DNA of 5,129 nucleotides from Acetofilamentum sp. (lineage in GTDB: Bacteria; Bacteroidota; Bacteroidia; Bacteroidales; JAADGE01), in the NCBI GenBank assembly GCA_020720705.1, contig DYOJ01000216.1, positions 1 to 5,129 on the forward strand. The letters are read 5' to 3'. Each line of letters opens with the position of its first letter. The first letter of the stretch is position 1. Shown here one piece after another: positions 1-5,129 of this stretch. The notes beneath the pieces were generated by a model. It was not told where the DNA came from, ran no database searches, and saw nothing but the letters and a program-made list of their open reading frames with translations. Position numbers and translations under genes: made by a program.

Positions 1-1
1 G

Positions 2-34
2 TTTGACCGAGATGAAATTTATGACCGCAAATAA
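2..34 (+). CDS. C-terminal end of a probable antitoxin (partial, runs off left edge)
   Basis: Frame 2 is open from the window edge and encodes FDRDEIYDRK before a TAA at 32-34. Short antitoxins paired with PIN-domain toxins often end in an acidic tail of the type FDREEIYxx, and this fragment resembles that. Its last 14 bases overlap the likely start (ATG at 21) of the PIN-like reading frame that follows, an arrangement typical of toxin-antitoxin operons, where the two genes are translationally coupled. Only ten residues are visible, so the DNA-binding domain and family cannot be judged. The call depends mainly on the downstream PIN-like start and could be wrong. Confidence 0.35.
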   Translation, partial: FDRDEIYDRK

Positions 35-140
35 AGTCTTTTTTGATACAAATATATGCCAAAAATTCGTGTCGGAAGATTTGCAAAACAACCAAATCTT
101 TGAAAATAGTTTATCAATTGTCAATCCTTTTGGGAAATAA
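21..140 (+). pseudogene. Truncated PIN-domain (VapC-like) toxin, N-terminal fragment only
   Basis: The reading frame from ATG 21 begins MTANKVFFDTNICQKFV, matching the first strand and first catalytic aspartate (Asp9 in the DTN motif) of PIN-domain ribonucleases, which act as toxins by cleaving RNA. It stops at TAA 138-140 after 39 residues. A complete PIN domain needs about 120-140 residues and three further acidic positions, none of which follow here, so the product cannot be an active nuclease. An in-frame ATG at 12 would add MKF, but ATG 21 places the first strand where PIN proteins usually have it. The frame ends inside the first bases of the direct repeat at 136, suggesting the 3' part was replaced by recombination. 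The motif and the overlap with an antitoxin-like tail support the call; the shortness of the fragment limits it. Confidence 0.45.
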
Positions 141-196
141 CCAACACCCCGAACGTTGGGACTACGCCGACGATGTGGATACGTTGAAATTTTTGA
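136..196 (+). repeat. Direct repeat, left copy (61 nt), flanking the ATPase-HNH module
   Basis: This stretch matches 2933-2994 at 59 of 62 aligned positions. The differences are one missing C near 141-142, G155 against T2953, and T184 against C2982. Similarity ends abruptly after TTGA at 193-196. The repeat is visibly more GC-rich than the AT-rich DNA around it. The two copies lie about 2.8 kb apart in direct orientation and bracket both defence-like genes, so they could be recombination endpoints for gain, loss or exchange of the module. Confidence 0.92.
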
Positions 197-207
197 CAGA
201 ATTATAA
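142..207 (+). pseudogene. Gene-tail remnant within and beyond the left repeat (unidentified protein C terminus)
   Basis: In frame 1 this segment reads QHPERWDYADDVDTLKFL followed by TEL and a TAA at 205-207. The composition looks like real protein, whereas the same frame upstream of about 130 does not look coding. The right repeat encodes the same peptide with one residue changed (Arg to Leu) before a different ending. I do not recognise the family. It could be the 3' end of a formerly complete gene, a duplicated gene tail, or a noncoding repeat that is open by chance. Confidence 0.38.
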
Positions 208-254
208 TACAATATTGAATTTAAATCAAACTGTAAAGTTATTTGAAAAAATTG

Positions 255-262
255 TAAATTTG
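255..262 (+). promoter_or_regulatory. Possible Bacteroidetes -7 promoter element for the ATPase-HNH operon
   Basis: TAAATTTG fits the Bacteroidetes -7 consensus TAnnTTTG and ends 19 bases before the ATPase start codon, which would give a very short leader. The matching -33 TTTG box is not at its usual distance (about 19-21 bases upstream). The nearest TTTG, at 242-245, is only nine bases away. The spacer is AT-rich, so a chance match is quite possible. Confidence 0.25.
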
Positions 263-281
263 CAATCAAAATCATTCTATT

Positions 282-2078
282 ATGCGCGATGATACTCCCA
301 AAATAAATCTTCTCATTTCAAAATTGCAAAAAATCGGAATAAAACTTACCGAAAAAATACTTACACCAAATGAATATATCAATCACTTTTCAGAAACGAT
401 TGAAAACTTCACGTATTACGTTAAAATGGAGGCGGGATCCAAAATACTGAAAGCTCTAAAAATAAATAACGCTGGACTGAACGAGATTCCGTATGAAGTC
501 TATCTTTTTCATGAAATTGAATATTTGAATTTATCTTCAAATCAACTTACAAGTGTAGATGAAGCAATCCTTGAACTTAATGACCTGAGACTATTGGATT
601 TGTCAAAAAATAAAATAGAACAACTACCGGATGGATTGTTTAATTATTCGGGAGAAAACGGTGACATGGGAAGCTCCAAACGTTACGAGTTCAACTTTTC
701 AGAAAATAACATAAAAATTATCCCCAAAACTTATCTTATAGAATCAGATCTTGAGGGTTCGGCTCTATATATTCTTGATTCTGACCCAGATTATTTATCA
801 TACAAAATTAACGCAGTAGGATCAATCAATCTATATAAAAATCCGATAATGGCTCCTCCGTTAACAGCGTTGGAAAAACGACGAGAAGAAGCTGTATATC
901 AATTCTATGCGATTCAGGATTCAGTTGCAGTTGCCGAAGCCGCTCATCCCGAAAACGCGTTACCATATAGTTTACGAGAAATCTACATAAGCGGTTACCA
1001 AGGTATATCCGAGGTTGTAATCGAAAAAATAGAACCCGATACGCGATGGATTGTCCTGACGGGGGAAAACGGATTTGGCAAATCATCTGTCTTACAGGCA
1101 ATTATTATACTTCTGTACGGCGACAAAGAAGGTTTTTGGAATTTGGACAAAAGCGGTTCGTTCAAAGAAGGATACGTTGCACTAAAAAACAAAGATTCTG
1201 TCCTAATAAACAGAATCGGGAAATATAAAAGTGTCAATGACTGTAAAGAGTATCAAATAAAATTTGAAAATTTTGCGGCTTACGGTCCGTCCAGGCTGCA
1301 AACAGGCAAAAAACGCGTTCCGAGAACTGTAAATATTTTTGGATTCGACAATGAATTACTTGACATTGAAGAAGAATTGATAGTGTGGTACAATAAGGTT
1401 GATAATCACAATTTATATGAAAATTTTAGGAATATCCTCTTGGCACTTCTTAATCCGTATATAGATTCTTTAAAAGTTTCAGAATCCAACGGGGAATACG
1501 AATTGCTATATCACGAAACGAAATCACATCAAGACAATTGGATTTCTGTCGAAAAACTTGCTTCGGGTTACCGAAGTATAATTTCGATGTTCGGAGATAT
1601 GATACTACGTCTCCGAACGCAACAGCCTAATGTCAAAGATGCAAAACAACTGACGGGTCTGGTTTTTATTGACGAATTCGATTTACACTTGCACCCAAAA
1701 TGGCAACGTAGTTTAGTAAAAACACTTACGGATGTTTTCCCGAATATACAGTTCATCGTTTCAACCCACAGCCCGATTCCCTTGCTCGGTGCGCCGCCGG
1801 AGCAAACTGTAATTCTGAATGTGCAACGTGATGATGATGGAGACATATCGGTGAAACGATTGAAAAAAGTCGAAGCTGATTTACTCAAACTTACACCTAA
1901 TCAATTACTTTCATCTGATATATTCGGTCTTGAAGAAATTGAAAATGTTTACCTGACTGAAGATAGTCTTGATTCAACATATTCTGATGAAACTTTTCAG
2001 GAAATCAAAAAACGAGAGGAAATTCGAAGAATGCTGAATTCGGAATACTTACCTTCTGACTTGTTGGACAACATCTAA
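282..2078 (+). CDS. LRR-AAA/ABC ATPase fusion, PtuA-like subunit of a Septu-type defence module
   Basis: This is a 598-residue cytoplasmic ATPase, probably the gating subunit of an anti-phage complex with the HNH nuclease encoded next. Residues about 55-150 contain leucine-rich repeats (such as IEYLNLSSNQL and LRLLDLSKNKI). They close at 182-193 with LYKNPIMAPP, an end-cap pattern seen in bacterial LRR signalling proteins. The ATPase follows: Walker A GENGFGKSS at 261-269, a Q-loop-region motif AAYGPSR around 334, an ABC-signature-like LASGY at 426-430, Walker B LVFIDE with Asp464-Glu465, an HLHP motif just after it, and the STHSP switch with His496. The tail LTPNQLLSSDIFGL (537-550) resembles the C-terminal segment of ATPases paired with HNH proteins. 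No TOPRIM domain is seen, which argues against OLD nucleases, and no membrane segments are seen. ATG 282 is the first start after an in-frame stop at 255. Use of the PtuA name is an inference; the LRR part is not in the classical protein as I know it. Confidence 0.88.
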   Translation: MRDDTPKINLLISKLQKIGIKLTEKILTPNEYINHFSETIENFTYYVKMEAGSKILKALKINNAGLNEIPYEVYLFHEIEYLNLSSNQLTSVDEAILELNDLRLLDLSKNKIEQLPDGLFNYSGENGDMGSSKRYEFNFSENNIKIIPKTYLIESDLEGSALYILDSDPDYLSYKINAVGSINLYKNPIMAPPLTALEKRREEAVYQFYAIQDSVAVAEAAHPENALPYSLREIYISGYQGISEVVIEKIEPDTRWIVLTGENGFGKSSVLQAIIILLYGDKEGFWNLDKSGSFKEGYVALKNKDSVLINRIGKYKSVNDCKEYQIKFENFAAYGPSRLQTGKKRVPRTVNIFGFDNELLDIEEELIVWYNKVDNHNLYENFRNILLALLNPYIDSLKVSESNGEYELLYHETKSHQDNWISVEKLASGYRSIISMFGDMILRLRTQQPNVKDAKQLTGLVFIDEFDLHLHPKWQRSLVKTLTDVFPNIQFIVSTHSPIPLLGAPPEQTVILNVQRDDDGDISVKRLKKVEADLLKLTPNQLLSSDIFGLEEIENVYLTEDSLDSTYSDETFQEIKKREEIRRMLNSEYLPSDLLDNI

Positions 2079-2088
2079 AAAGAGGCAC

Positions 2089-2925
2089 ATGATACATATC
2101 TCTAAAAACTTATCGTCTCCACCCAAAGATTTGATGGACTCTAAATGGAATAAGATAAAAGCAGATGCCTCTGTAAATCCGAAACATAAAGCAGACTCGA
2201 AATGTTATCGCGGGACTGTCATTGATGAATTAGAAAAACTGTATAATTTTAAGTGCGCTGTTTGCGAACGCAGCATAGGCATAGATTTGGAAGTTGACCA
2301 CTACCGTCCGATAAAACCACGTACATGTTCGGACCCGAATGATAAACATTCTGGATACGGTTGGCTTACATACGAATGGAGCAACTTAATGCCGCTGTGC
2401 AGTAACTGCAACAGATATAAAAGCAATCATTTTCCTATTTTCAATGTAATAGCACGTATAACGAACTTCTCGCATCCTGTTGCTTATGATTTTCATAAAT
2501 TACAAACGACCGAAGAACCCTATCTTATAAATCCGGAGTTTGAAGAATTTCCCGAAAAACACTTCCGTTATCTGCGGGATGGAACTGTTTCAGGCAGAAC
2601 AGATTCAGGTCGAATAACAATTGAAATTTACAAATTAAATTCACGCTCAAAACTACGCGACAGGAAAAGAATTATTGAATCAATTCTTCGAGACATTTCA
2701 GAAGCATTCTACTCGTATATAACTTCCAAAAATAAATTCGATTTGGAAAATACTTTATATTCAATATTAAAAAAATCTTTATTGAATGCATACCCAAAAG
2801 AACCGTTATCTTTATTCAATTTGTTTATTTTAAAGTATTTTGATAAATTTATTATTGAAAGGCTACCCGAATCCACACGGAATATCACTAAAAAGATGTA
2901 TGAAGAGTTCTTAAAAGAAATATAA
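2089..2925 (+). CDS. HNH endonuclease, PtuB-like (TIGR02646-type) effector nuclease
   Basis: This 278-residue protein is the probable nucleic-acid-cutting partner of the upstream ATPase. The HNH core occupies residues about 53-117: a zinc-binding pair C56/C59, the catalytic EVDHYRP segment with Asp70-His71, then WSNLMPLCSNCN with Asn99, the second zinc pair C104/C107 and Asn108, ending KSNHFP. All expected metal and zinc ligands are present, so it should be active. The rest, about 120-278, is helical and lysine-rich with no recognised domain. Length and motif spacing suit the HNH proteins found beside PtuA-like ATPases in Septu and in retrons of the Eco7 type. The start lies ten bases after the ATPase stop, with AGAGG at 2081-2085 as a close ribosome-binding candidate, so the two are almost certainly co-transcribed. 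The second half is especially A/T-rich, unlike ispG, which fits acquisition by transfer. Confidence 0.88.
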   Translation: MIHISKNLSSPPKDLMDSKWNKIKADASVNPKHKADSKCYRGTVIDELEKLYNFKCAVCERSIGIDLEVDHYRPIKPRTCSDPNDKHSGYGWLTYEWSNLMPLCSNCNRYKSNHFPIFNVIARITNFSHPVAYDFHKLQTTEEPYLINPEFEEFPEKHFRYLRDGTVSGRTDSGRITIEIYKLNSRSKLRDRKRIIESILRDISEAFYSYITSKNKFDLENTLYSILKKSLLNAYPKEPLSLFNLFILKYFDKFIIERLPESTRNITKKMYEEFLKEI

Positions 2926-2932
2926 AGTGAAT

Positions 2933-2994
2933 AATAACCCAACACCCCGAACTTTGGGACTACGCCGACGATGTGGATACGCTGAAATTTTTGA
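2933..2994 (+). repeat. Direct repeat, right copy (62 nt), flanking the ATPase-HNH module
   Basis: This is the second copy of the repeat at 136-196, in the same orientation. It begins seven bases after the HNH stop codon and ends 37 bases before ispG. One insertion and two substitutions separate the copies. The single-base difference lies at the left edge, outside the shared core of the encoded peptide, so both copies keep the same peptide open, though in different frames of the window. No terminal inverted repeats or transposase gene accompany it, so it does not look like an insertion-sequence end. Confidence 0.92.
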
Positions 2995-3023
2995 TTTCTC
3001 TAAAAAATTTGAACCAAATATAA
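2940..3023 (+). pseudogene. Gene-tail remnant within and beyond the right repeat, just upstream of ispG
   Basis: Frame 3 reads QHPELWDYADDVDTLKFL and continues ISLKNLNQI to TAA at 3021-3023. The frame is closed by TGA at 2928-2930 just upstream and contains no ATG before the peptide, so it cannot be a complete gene here. Its stop lies eight bases before the ispG ATG, which would suit the former 3' end of a gene once upstream of, and perhaps co-transcribed with, ispG. The family is not recognised. The shared peptide in both copies supports a protein origin but does not prove it. Confidence 0.38.
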
Positions 3024-3031
3024 ATTAAAAT

Positions 3032-4831
3032 ATGTTTACTCAATCACTCACTTCATACAATCGCCGTAATGCCTCGGTTGTAAATATAGGCAACTGTTCG
3101 CTTGGCGGGGCAAATCCCGTGCGTTTACAAAGTATGACCAATACTGATACGCTTGATTTTGAAGCTACTTTGGCACAAATAATTCGAATGGCTGATGCCG
3201 GAGCCGAGCTTGTGCGAATTACCACGCCTACGATTGCTGAAGCCGAATTGCTTGCAAAATATAAACGCGCACTCGCCGACTTAGGATACAAAGTGCCCTT
3301 AATTGCCGATGTGCATTTTAATGCCGCTGTTGCCGAAGCCGCCGCTCGCAGTTGCGACAAGGTGCGTATCAATCCGGGAAATTATGTGGACAAAAAGCGG
3401 TTTAAAGCACTCGAATATACTGATGAAGAATATCGTAACGAAGTTGAACGAATACGCGAACGTTTTGTACCACTGATTCAAATATGCAAAGACAACGGAA
3501 CGGCTATGCGTGTGGGCACAAATCACGGCTCCCTGTCCGACCGCATTATGAGCCGATACGGCGATACTCCCGAAGGCATGGTGGAGTCGGTTATGGAATT
3601 TTTGCGAATATGTGTTTCGGAAAATTATTTCGAGGTCGTAATTTCCATGAAGGCAAGTAACCCGATTGTGATGATACAAGCTGTTCGTCTGCTTGTTGTA
3701 AAAATGCACGAAGAGCAGCTGCATTTTCCCTTGCACTTAGGCGTAACTGAAGCCGGCAACGATACCGAAGGTCGCATAAAATCAGCCATTGGCATCGGCA
3801 CGCTCCTTCTGGACGGTATCGGAGACACCATTCGTGTGTCGCTCACCGAAGCACCGGAAAAAGAACTGCCCGTAGCTCGAGCGATTGCCGAATATCTCGA
3901 CAATCCGGAATTTAAAAATTATAAACCGCAACTGTCCGAACAGGCTGAGGTTTCTCGCTTTTTCAAATATCGAAAACGAAAAACTCGTGCCGTGCTGAAT
4001 ATCGGTGAAGACAATGTTCCGGCGGTTATTATTTCCGGAAAAGAACCTTTATTGAATGAAAAAGGGATAAAAAAAACAGATGTTGCCGATTATATTTCAA
4101 CATCAGATACTTTGATTGTCAGCACTAAAGAAAACCCAACAGCCTTGCAAATTATCAAACTGTCTGAATCGGAAGAACACGGAAATTCAAAATTTATTGA
4201 AGTTTCGGAACCAATATGTACAGAATCAAATTTGGAAAAATTGAATCGGCTTCCCGATGTTGTGATTATTTTAGATACCGACAGTTCTGCATCACCGGTG
4301 CATTTTGCACGTTCGTTTTTCTTTTATCTCGAATCTCATAATTTGCAAAACCCTGTAATTCTTAAACATACCTATCCCGATTTGTCGGAGTCGAACCTCA
4401 TTAAAGCTGCTTTGGAATTTGGGGCATTGTTCACGGACGGTTTCGGAGACGGTATTTGGTTGAAATCAGACAAGGCAAGCGCAACGGAAACAGAACATAT
4501 TGCTTTCGGAATATTGCAAGCTGTTCGTGCTCGTATCACGCGTACGGAATACATCTCTTGTCCTTCGTGCGGACGAACTTTGTTTGATTTGGAAAGTACT
4601 GTTGCAAAAGTTAAAGCGGCAACATCGCATTTGACCGGTGTAAAAATCGCAGTAATGGGTTGCATCGTAAACGGACCGGGCGAAATGGCAGATGCAGATT
4701 ACGGTTATGTTGGTGCCGGCAAAGCAAAAATCAACCTCTATAAAGGTCAAACAATTGTGAAAAAGAATATCCCTGAAGCCGATGCGGTAAACGAACTTTT
4801 GAAATTTATTGAAGAGGACAGGGCAAAATAA
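3032..4831 (+). CDS. ispG: 4-hydroxy-3-methylbut-2-enyl diphosphate synthase (flavodoxin/ferredoxin), IspG/GcpE, long form
   Basis: IspG is the cytoplasmic [4Fe-4S] enzyme that converts MEcPP to HMBPP, the penultimate step of the MEP isoprenoid pathway. The 599 residues match the three-domain form of Bacteroidetes, Chlamydiae and plants; most other bacteria have about 360-400. The TIM-barrel domain (about 1-290) carries QSMTNTDT (33-40), ADVHFN (92-97), RINPGNY (112-118), NHGSLSDR (164-171) and LGVTEAG (236-242). A poorly conserved central domain spans about 300-480. The C-terminal cluster domain has CPSCGRT with Cys510 and Cys513, MGCIVNGPGE with Cys544 and Glu551, then DADYGYVGAG. These give the three cysteine and one glutamate iron ligands, with Cys544-Glu551 spacing as in characterised enzymes. 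ATG 3032 aligns with the family N terminus. The gene is noticeably less AT-rich than the ATPase and HNH genes. No function linked to the neighbouring module is apparent. Confidence 0.98.
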   Translation: MFTQSLTSYNRRNASVVNIGNCSLGGANPVRLQSMTNTDTLDFEATLAQIIRMADAGAELVRITTPTIAEAELLAKYKRALADLGYKVPLIADVHFNAAVAEAAARSCDKVRINPGNYVDKKRFKALEYTDEEYRNEVERIRERFVPLIQICKDNGTAMRVGTNHGSLSDRIMSRYGDTPEGMVESVMEFLRICVSENYFEVVISMKASNPIVMIQAVRLLVVKMHEEQLHFPLHLGVTEAGNDTEGRIKSAIGIGTLLLDGIGDTIRVSLTEAPEKELPVARAIAEYLDNPEFKNYKPQLSEQAEVSRFFKYRKRKTRAVLNIGEDNVPAVIISGKEPLLNEKGIKKTDVADYISTSDTLIVSTKENPTALQIIKLSESEEHGNSKFIEVSEPICTESNLEKLNRLPDVVIILDTDSSASPVHFARSFFFYLESHNLQNPVILKHTYPDLSESNLIKAALEFGALFTDGFGDGIWLKSDKASATETEHIAFGILQAVRARITRTEYISCPSCGRTLFDLESTVAKVKAATSHLTGVKIAVMGCIVNGPGEMADADYGYVGAGKAKINLYKGQTIVKKNIPEADAVNELLKFIEEDRAK

Positions 4832-4840
4832 GTAATGAGC

Positions 4841-4905
4841 AAATTTGAAAATTTGAAAATATTTAATTCAATAAATTACAAAATTTGAATATACAATTAA
4901 ATTTG
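4841..4905 (+). repeat. AT-rich spacer with four AAATTTG words after ispG
   Basis: AAATTTG occurs at 4841-4847, 4849-4855, 4881-4887 and 4899-4905, unevenly spaced in a very AT-rich stretch directly behind the ispG stop. The last one extends to TAAATTTG (4898-4905), which fits the Bacteroidetes -7 promoter consensus and could start a transcript into the hairpin region that follows. No -33 TTTG box lies at the normal distance. The words may simply reflect base composition. Confidence 0.4.
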
Positions 4906-4975
4906 TCCGGTCACTTAGTAAATCGGACTTGTGAAATTTTAGAGCACATTTGAGGTTTCAACCTTAAATCGCAGT

Positions 4976-5003
4976 GTCTGTCAGGTGAAAATATCTGACA
5001 GAC
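4976..5003 (+). terminator. Perfect 9-bp hairpin; possible but atypical terminator
   Basis: Arms GTCTGTCAG (4976-4984) and CTGACAGAC (4995-5003) pair perfectly around a ten-base A-rich loop. The hairpin lies about 145 bases after ispG and is not followed by a T-run, so it does not look like a standard intrinsic terminator for that gene. It may equally be one stem of a larger RNA or a protein-binding palindrome. Confidence 0.3.
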
Positions 5004-5021
5004 TCATTGGGCGGACATCGT

Positions 5022-5048
5022 TGCAACGCACTTTAAACGTGCGATGCA
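5022..5048 (+). other. Near-perfect 10-bp hairpin with seven-base loop
   Basis: TGCAACGCAC (5022-5031) pairs with GTGCGATGCA (5039-5048) at nine of ten positions; the exception is A5026 opposite A5044. The loop is TTTAAAC. The stem is GC-rich in an otherwise AT-rich stretch and so is likely to form in RNA. It is followed by non-T sequence, which argues against an intrinsic terminator. Confidence 0.55.
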
Positions 5049-5129
5049 CCTAACCGCAAAAATATCATGCGACAATAAACAGTTTTCAGAATATTGAATA
5101 TCAAATAGATATAAATTATGAACTCATAA

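Larger units (their letters stand above)
4905..5048 (+). other. Cluster of hairpins in the gene-free 3' region; possible structured RNA or leader
   Basis: The 298 bases after ispG hold no convincing gene. Between 4905 and 5048 four potential stems follow each other: GTCCG 4905-4909 with CGGAC 4924-4928; a small 7-8-bp stem at 4950-4967 including one G-U pair; the perfect hairpin 4976-5003; and the near-perfect hairpin 5022-5048. GTCCG 4905-4909 could instead pair with CGGAC at 5012-5016, which would enclose the inner hairpins like a multi-branched RNA. Strand and boundaries are unknown. Beyond 5048 I see only AT-rich sequence to the window edge. No match to tRNA, tmRNA or a group II intron domain V was recognised. 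Confidence 0.35.

Noticed and set aside
207..281. Retron-type msr/msd RNA upstream of the PtuAB-like genes
   Set aside because: The spacer is only about 75 nt, very AT-rich, without stable inverted repeats, and no reverse transcriptase gene is in the window.
1568..1888. Reverse-strand 106-codon frame opposite the ATPase
   Set aside because: It mirrors the Walker B and H-loop region of the ATPase and shows no protein family features of its own.
282..2078. ATPase as an OLD-family nuclease, SMC/Rad50 protein or ABC transporter subunit
   Set aside because: There is no C-terminal TOPRIM domain, no long coiled coil or zinc hook between Walker A and the signature, and no permease partner; the HNH neighbour and C-terminal motif favour a PtuA-like ATPase.
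136..2994. Composite transposon or insertion sequence bounded by the direct repeats
   Set aside because: The repeats have no terminal inverted repeats, encode no transposase, and the enclosed genes are an ATPase and an HNH nuclease rather than mobility genes; homologous exchange or site-specific duplication fits better.
3040..3903. Three reverse-strand open frames of 92-145 codons opposite ispG
   Set aside because: They lie fully within the certain ispG coding region, have serine/histidine-rich unlikely compositions and no recognisable motif; they are shadows of the sense gene.
4835..4888. 17-codon frame starting at ATG 4835, directly after ispG
   Set aside because: Its residues come from the AT-rich AAATTTG words, with no family resemblance or convincing ribosome-binding site; most likely chance.
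5049..5055. ACCTAAC resembling an integron attC R'' box next to a GC hairpin
   Set aside because: No matching GTTRRRY partner box occurs at a suitable distance on either side within the window, so an attC site is not supported.

Overview
The window looks like Bacteroidetes/Bacteroidales chromosome. The main reason is ispG: a 599-residue, three-domain IspG (GcpE) that closely resembles the long Bacteroides form. The AT-rich spacers, the near absence of Shine-Dalgarno sequences and a TAnnTTTG-type promoter word fit this too. This is recognition by eye; no search was run.

Layout, all on the + strand. Positions 1-140 hold what looks like the remains of a toxin-antitoxin pair: the last ten codons of an antitoxin-like gene (2-34), overlapped by the first ~39 codons of a PIN-domain (VapC-like) toxin (21-140). 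Positions 136-196 are the first copy of a 61/62-nt direct repeat. Positions 282-2078 encode a 598-aa protein with an N-terminal leucine-rich-repeat block fused to an ABC/AAA-type ATPase. Ten bases later, 2089-2925 encodes a 278-aa HNH endonuclease. Positions 2933-2994 are the second copy of the direct repeat. Positions 3032-4831 are ispG. The last 298 bases (4832-5129) contain no convincing gene: first an AT-rich stretch with four AAATTTG words, then a run of hairpins (about 4905-5048) that could be a structured RNA.

The ATPase and HNH genes form a compact two-gene operon with the same partner types as Septu (PtuA ATPase plus PtuB HNH nuclease) and the PtuAB effector of some retrons. No reverse transcriptase or obvious msr/msd RNA is present. 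The unusual feature is the LRR sensor-like block at the N terminus of the ATPase. The simplest reading is an anti-phage module in which the LRR part senses or scaffolds, the ATPase gates, and the HNH protein cuts nucleic acid.

The module is bracketed by the near-identical direct repeats, and the left repeat begins where the PIN reading frame stops. It sits between a truncated defence-type gene and the housekeeping gene ispG. This suggests a defence cassette brought in, or exchanged, by recombination between short homologous tails. Each repeat keeps open a frame for the same C-terminal peptide, so it may be the 3' end of a duplicated gene that I could not identify. ispG is core metabolism (MEP isoprenoid pathway) and probably unrelated in function to its neighbours.
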